NCBI GenBank assembly: GCA_964417555.1
Contig: CAYQIM010000015.1
Span: 1-37,914 of the forward strand
DNA: 37,914 nucleotides
Direction: 5' to 3'
Origin: CAYQIM01 sp964417555
GTDB lineage: Bacteria > Pseudomonadota > Gammaproteobacteria > Diplorickettsiales > Diplorickettsiaceae
Shown piece by piece: positions 33,561 to 37,914 of the stretch (position 1 is the first letter of the stretch; the number at the start of each line of letters is the position of its first letter). Made by a program: the position numbers and the translations under genes. Below the pieces are notes generated by a model. The model was not told the DNA's origin, did no database searches, and worked only from the letters and a program-made list of their open reading frames with translations.

Positions 33561-33562
33561 CA

Positions 33563-36130
33563 ATGCGCTGTAAAAAAATACGATATTTTCGTCTCCCAAC
33601 GGCTCTGTTGCACACAATAGTGCTAACCTTTTATTGCTTTCTAACACAAGCCAACGCAGCAGCTCCAGAAAATAACTGGATTTCTCACCAGCTTGGCTGG
33701 ATACCTGATAACACGAGTATTTGTAGAGGCCATTATCTCGATCCCTTGCACGCTTATGAACAAACTCCTTTAGCCCATGTTAATCAAGCCTTTACACATA
33801 TTGACGCTGCCCAATCCCACTTTTCATTTGAAGGCACGTCAACTTTAACTGGAAACGTTGTCATAACACAGCCAGGACGTATTCTAACGGCCGATCAGGT
33901 CTATTTTTATCGCGACTCGACAACAGGAAAAATTACCAACATGGATTTAAAGGGAGAAATTAGAATCCATGAACCCAATTTATTAATAAAAGCAAAAAAT
34001 GCACATTTAGATATCAACACGCAAACTGGCCATCTTACCGACATTATTTACCGTATCTTATTGCGCAATAAAACCATTTTATTCGGCACTCATGAGGGCA
34101 TGCCTATTAATGCTTGGGGAACATCAAGTAAGGCAGAACAAAATCATCCCGGCCTCCTTACCTTACATGATGCAAACTACACAACCTGTTCGCCAACTCA
34201 TCCTGTTTGGCAACTTTTTGCCAAAAAAATTATCTTAAATCGTGATACTGGACGAGGAAAAGCCTATGATACCTGGCTAAATTATAATGGAGTCCCTATT
34301 TTATATAGTCCTTATATTGGATTTCCTATTGATGACCGTCGTCAATCTGGCTTTTTATTTCCTAACCTCAACTTTACATCACAATCGGGGATTGGAATCG
34401 GATTTCCTTATTATTGGAATATTGCCACCAACTACGATGTTTTATTTACACCGACATTTTTAGATAAACGGGGCCTACAGTTAACAGGTCAGCTGCGCTA
34501 TCTGACACATACTAGCCGAGGGATAATGAGCGCTAGTTATATCCCCTACGATCGTGCGGCGGCACAATTTGCCAATCAAATTCCTTTTCTTTATCCAGGC
34601 ACTAACCCACTGATTTTTCCTCGTAGCGATAGACGATCATTCTCTTGGCAAGAACAGCGACAATGGTCACCGCGATGGACAAGTCTAGTTGATTTTAATT
34701 GGGTAGGCGATGATTATTACTTAGAAGATTTTAGTACGCCACCCAGCATTGCGGTTAATCAGTTAGCGCAGCATGCAGAAGTAAATTATAGCGGGGATAT
34801 CTGGACGTTTACGACACGATTAATGCGTTATCAAACCCTACATCCATTAAACCAAGCTCCGGTCAATAATCCTTATAATAGTCTGCCGGAAATTGATCTA
34901 AATAGCAGCACACAAACTTTTCATGGTTTTAACTACCAGTTGAGTAATCAACTTAATTATTTCCAAAGTTTAAACAATCCAGGTGAGCTGATCAAACCAC
35001 CACAAGCGTTACGCCTTAATATCCAACCTTCTATTAGTTATCCCTTATTGAAAGAAGGGGCTTATTTCACACCACGCCTACAGTTAAGTTTCACCCATTA
35101 CAATATACTTAATCAAATATCAGGATTTCAAAGCGCCATACAACGAACGACACCTTTATTTAGTGTTGATAGCGGTTTATTTTTCGACCGTCAATTTGAT
35201 TGGGGAAATCATTCTTACCAACAAACCTTAGAACCGCGTCTTTTCTACCTTTATGTTCCTTATCGCGATCAAAACAATATTCCTATTTTTGATAGTGCCC
35301 TCATTCCATTTAGTTATGATAGTCTTTTTCTAACCAATCGCTTTAGTAGTTATGATCGCATTGGTGACGCTAACCAGATTAGCTTTGCCTTAACTACGCG
35401 TCTACTTGATAAAACAACAGGTGCAGAAAAATTAAGAGCCAGCATTGGTGAAATTTATTATTTTGAAAATAGGCGGGTAACGCTGTGTAGCCCACTCGAA
35501 AAACTACTCAGTACAACCGGAACCTTATGTGCTAATCCTTTCGCGGTTGTAGGCGCCACCTCACCTACGGAAAAATTTTCACCCATTGCAGGTCAACTCA
35601 ATTATAATCTCAGCCCCAGATGGAGCACCACGGCTGATATCGCTTGGGATCCTTCAAGTCACGATATTATCAATGCCGCCGCTAACGTCCAATATCGGCC
35701 AAAACCCAATCAACTTTTTAATATTAACTATGGGCGTATTCGTTATGGCGACATCTTAGTGACAAACCCACCTACACCCATCAATAGTCATCAAAATGAC
35801 TTCAACCGACTTGGCTTTTCCTTTGCCACTCCACTTAAAAATCAATGGAGTACGGTAGGCGGGTGGAACTATAATTTCAGCCACAATTATTCACAAAGTT
35901 TTTTTTATGGTCTGCAATATGATAGTTGTTGCTGGGCATTTCGCGTCGTCGCGGGCCGTACCTTTTATGCCTTAAATCAAAATAGTAGCCCCATTTTTAC
36001 CAATGTGATTTATCTACAATGGCAGTTCAAAGGCTTGAGTACTATAGGTAACAGTGATATAACCAGCTTTTTAACCAGTAACATCCCCGGTTATATGGAT
36101 AACTTCCAAGCGGGAGCCAAACTTTTATAG
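33563..36130 (+). CDS. lptD: LPS-assembly protein LptD
   Basis: This outer-membrane beta-barrel inserts LPS into the outer leaflet with lipoprotein LptE and receives it from LptA. The 855-residue protein has a signal peptide (about 1-33, ending TQANA). The N-terminal OstA-like jellyroll follows (about 75-170: GTSTLTGNVVITQPGRILTADQVYFYRDS). The C-terminal barrel comprises GVPILYSPYIGFPIDDRRQSGFLFPNL (about 249-275) and many alternating strands to the end, with LEPRLFYLYVPYRDQNNIPIFDS. Cysteines near residues 54, 211, 637-651 and 794-795 could form the usual inter-domain disulfides. Only seven bases separate it from surA, as in other gammaproteobacteria. Confidence 0.96.
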   Translation: MRCKKIRYFRLPTALLHTIVLTFYCFLTQANAAAPENNWISHQLGWIPDNTSICRGHYLDPLHAYEQTPLAHVNQAFTHIDAAQSHFSFEGTSTLTGNVVITQPGRILTADQVYFYRDSTTGKITNMDLKGEIRIHEPNLLIKAKNAHLDINTQTGHLTDIIYRILLRNKTILFGTHEGMPINAWGTSSKAEQNHPGLLTLHDANYTTCSPTHPVWQLFAKKIILNRDTGRGKAYDTWLNYNGVPILYSPYIGFPIDDRRQSGFLFPNLNFTSQSGIGIGFPYYWNIATNYDVLFTPTFLDKRGLQLTGQLRYLTHTSRGIMSASYIPYDRAAAQFANQIPFLYPGTNPLIFPRSDRRSFSWQEQRQWSPRWTSLVDFNWVGDDYYLEDFSTPPSIAVNQLAQHAEVNYSGDIWTFTTRLMRYQTLHPLNQAPVNNPYNSLPEIDLNSSTQTFHGFNYQLSNQLNYFQSLNNPGELIKPPQALRLNIQPSISYPLLKEGAYFTPRLQLSFTHYNILNQISGFQSAIQRTTPLFSVDSGLFFDRQFDWGNHSYQQTLEPRLFYLYVPYRDQNNIPIFDSALIPFSYDSLFLTNRFSSYDRIGDANQISFALTTRLLDKTTGAEKLRASIGEIYYFENRRVTLCSPLEKLLSTTGTLCANPFAVVGATSPTEKFSPIAGQLNYNLSPRWSTTADIAWDPSSHDIINAAANVQYRPKPNQLFNINYGRIRYGDILVTNPPTPINSHQNDFNRLGFSFATPLKNQWSTVGGWNYNFSHNYSQSFFYGLQYDSCCWAFRVVAGRTFYALNQNSSPIFTNVIYLQWQFKGLSTIGNSDITSFLTSNIPGYMDNFQAGAKLL

Positions 36131-36137
36131 TAATGCT

Positions 36138-37436
36138 ATGAATCGTTTAAAAAAAATTTTTCCTTTTATCATTCTATTTAGCAGTTTATTGATCGTAGTC
36201 ACTTCTACAGTGGCGGAAACCCTGGATCGTATCGTTGCGGTAGTTAACAATAAAGTGATTACCCAACAACAACTTGCCGAACAAATAGAATTAACACGAC
36301 AACAACTACAAGCAGAAAACAAACCCATTACTTCTGAAGCATATTTACGCGAACAAGTACTTAATCATATGATTGATACTGAATTACAACGTCAACTTGC
36401 TGCCAGCTCAGGCATGAAAGTCGATGAAGCGGGTTTGGATAAAACGATTGCTGGTATTGCAAAACGGAACGGCCTTACTGTCGAACAATTGCGTAGCCGC
36501 TTAGAACAAGAAAATATACCTTATGCAAAATATCGCCAGCAAATTCGCGAGCAGCTTATTATTGCCCGTTTACAACAAGATGAAGTCGGCCAAAAAATCA
36601 CCGTCACGCCACAAGAAATAACGGATATGCTCGCCCATATGCCAAAATCGACGGCGGAAAAAGCCAGCTATCACGTTGAAGATCTTTTGGTATCGCTACC
36701 GGATAACCCTTCCGCACAGACCATCGCTAACGCTAAACAAACAGCACTTTCAGTATTACAACATGCAAAAAGTGGCAGTTCTTTCCAACAACTCGTTGAA
36801 CAATCAAAAAAGGATCCGCTACCTTTATCGGGCGGCGACCTTGGCTGGCGACCTCTCAACGAACTGCCAGACATTTTCCAATCAATTGTCCAAACGTTAA
36901 AAGTAGGTGAAATAGCGGGCCCCATTCAAGCACAAAATGGTTTTCATCTATTACGGTTAATAGAAGTAAAAGGGGTAAATACATTGCCTAGGAAGGTGAT
37001 AGCAACGCATGCGCGACATATTCTAATTAAAACTTCTCCTTTGGTTAACAATAAACAGGCCGAACAACGACTCAAAGAGATTCGTGCTGAAATTTTACGC
37101 GGCGGCAACTTTGCCGATCTAGCAAAAAAATATTCGCAAGATCCTGGCTCTGCTTTCAAAGGCGGTGATTTAGGTTGGACCTTGCCTGGAGTATTCGACC
37201 CAACGTTTGAAGCACAAGAAAATAAATTGGCCCTTAACCAGATTAGTCTACCTTTTCAAACGCAATTTGGTTGGCATATCCTACAAGTCTTAGGACGAAC
37301 AGAAAAGCTACAAAGTACGCAATCGCTTTCACGTGAACAAGCTTCACAATTAGTCTATCAAAAGAAGTTTCAAGAAGCGCTAAAAACTTGGCTACGACAG
37401 TTACGACAACAGTCTTATGTGAAGATTAATCCTTAA
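36138..37436 (+). CDS. surA: Periplasmic chaperone / peptidyl-prolyl isomerase SurA
   Basis: SurA escorts unfolded outer-membrane proteins, including LptD, to the BAM complex. The 432-residue protein has a signal peptide (about 1-26, ending STVAE). The N-terminal SurA_N chaperone domain follows (LDRIVAVVNNKVITQQQLAEQIELTRQQL, about 29-57). Two parvulin (PpiC) domains come next, around 165-270 (LPLSGGDLGWRPLNELPDIF) and 280-385 (RHILIKTSP and DPGSAFKGGDLGWTLPGVFDPTFE). Length matches E. coli SurA (428). It lies eight bases after lptD and is presumably co-transcribed. The pdxA-ksgA genes that often follow are not found. Confidence 0.96.
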   Translation: MNRLKKIFPFIILFSSLLIVVTSTVAETLDRIVAVVNNKVITQQQLAEQIELTRQQLQAENKPITSEAYLREQVLNHMIDTELQRQLAASSGMKVDEAGLDKTIAGIAKRNGLTVEQLRSRLEQENIPYAKYRQQIREQLIIARLQQDEVGQKITVTPQEITDMLAHMPKSTAEKASYHVEDLLVSLPDNPSAQTIANAKQTALSVLQHAKSGSSFQQLVEQSKKDPLPLSGGDLGWRPLNELPDIFQSIVQTLKVGEIAGPIQAQNGFHLLRLIEVKGVNTLPRKVIATHARHILIKTSPLVNNKQAEQRLKEIRAEILRGGNFADLAKKYSQDPGSAFKGGDLGWTLPGVFDPTFEAQENKLALNQISLPFQTQFGWHILQVLGRTEKLQSTQSLSREQASQLVYQKKFQEALKTWLRQLRQQSYVKINP

Positions 37437-37527
37437 ATTCGAAAACAACACCTTAACGACATAAAAGACATTCTAGCAAGCTAATACAATTGTTAGGAAA
37501 CACAGGATTGTATATTGGTTGGTGGAC

Positions 37528-37839
37528 CTAACGCGCAAATCTTTTCGACAAATCTAACTCCTCGGAAAAACCCGGCGCCTCATCAAAAATAGTCATACTA
37601 AACCTTGATAAATGTGAAACGACGGTTGTCGTAGGCTCTCTATTCAAGTAGACAAAATCAAAAGTATCCTTTTGATACCCCTTTAATTTCCCATAAACCG
37701 AATCCAGCGTTCGATATATCTTTTCATAGAAATCTTGTACAGAAGCATCACGAGATCGTTTGCTAGAAACTACCCGCTGCCCCGTTAATTGATGTATTTC
37801 CATAAATAATTTAATTAACAAGCGAGTCGCTATGCTCAT
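37528..37839 (-). CDS. Hypothetical protein near window end
   Basis: This open frame is of unknown function. ATG 37839 gives 103 residues; an upstream TTG at 37866 adds nine. A stop lies further upstream in the same frame. No Shine-Dalgarno is seen at either start. The sequence is mixed: a helical, basic N-terminus (MSIATRLLIKLFMEIHQLTG), RRVVSSKRSR-like residues, an acidic-hydrophobic middle (YGKLKGYQKDTFDFVYLN), and a C-terminus FDEAPGFSEELDLSKRFAR. There is no signal peptide or membrane segment. The segment upstream (37865-37914) is GC-rich compared with the rest of the window, so the gene may be the truncated tail of a longer one. Coding status is uncertain. Confidence 0.4.
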   Translation of the reverse strand: MSIATRLLIKLFMEIHQLTGQRVVSSKRSRDASVQDFYEKIYRTLDSVYGKLKGYQKDTFDFVYLNREPTTTVVSHLSRFSMTIFDEAPGFSEELDLSKRFAR

Positions 37840-37914
37840 GAAAAATTTTGGCCATCGTGTCCCCAAAATTAATTCGCATCACGCGACTGAAATTAGGCCG
37901 CGATTCGTCCTGCG

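Noticed and set aside
36125..37159. Several minus-strand and alternate-frame ORFs of 60-85 codons inside surA and other genes
   Set aside because: They lie in the shadow of well-supported genes and show no motifs or translation signals.
37865..37914. Shared 10-mers between the two window ends (GCGTGATGCG) and with 3518-3527
   Set aside because: Matches of ten bases are expected by chance many times in 38 kb, so they do not prove a repeat family without a longer alignment.
1..37914. CRISPR array or anti-phage defence system
   Set aside because: No regularly spaced direct repeats and no cas, restriction-modification or other defence proteins were seen.

Overview
The window reads as chromosome of an AT-rich, host-associated gammaproteobacterium. 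The best guess is order Legionellales (Coxiella, Rickettsiella or Diplorickettsia-like). The basis is the gene content: an LbtU-type porin, a DUF1640-type coiled-coil protein, a Ulp1/C48-like cysteine protease that looks like a host-directed effector, and standard gammaproteobacterial rph / yicC-gmk and lptD-surA blocks. This is inferred from protein features; no rRNA is present.

Layout. 1-1068: a GC-rich palindromic segment abuts an amino-acid permease that has lost its C-terminus. 1140-3457: rph diverges from yicC-gmk. 3588-6087: a periplasmic SIMPL protein, a secreted PLD-type nuclease and the C48-like protease, with strong hairpins between the last two. 6250-13696 (minus strand): an RND efflux operon (outer-membrane lipoprotein, adaptor, permease) followed by the LbtU-like porin. 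The outer-membrane gene is frameshifted, and a 125-bp inverted-repeat element fills the adaptor/permease gap. 14010-21944: two DMT exporters, a coiled-coil membrane protein, pepN, dapB, a frameshifted rsmG and an unknown multi-pass membrane protein. 22045-23502: tRNA-Arg(UCG), a decayed tyrosine integrase, a small Cys-rich secreted protein with an in-frame amber codon, and a DUF6496 protein; this looks like the left edge of an old genomic island. 23665-28450: a DNA-repair block with Ku, LigD split into two overlapping genes (phosphoesterase-ligase and polymerase), and a photolyase. 28696-37436: a HAD phosphatase, riboflavin synthase, waaA, then djlA-rpe-lipoprotein, lptD and surA. A short unknown ORF closes the window.

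How the genes relate: waaA makes the lipid A-Kdo core, LptD delivers LPS to the outer membrane and SurA folds LptD and other barrels, so the right end is envelope biogenesis. Ku and the two LigD parts would form a complete bacterial NHEJ pathway. Several genes are damaged (permease, efflux lipoprotein, rsmG, integrase, Cys-rich protein), which fits a genome undergoing reduction, although single-base indels in homopolymers could also be sequencing errors.

The most noteworthy items are the C48-like putative effector, the NHEJ island with split LigD beside a tRNA/integrase scar, the rsmG frameshift on an A7 slippery tract, and the inverted-repeat element inside the RND operon.
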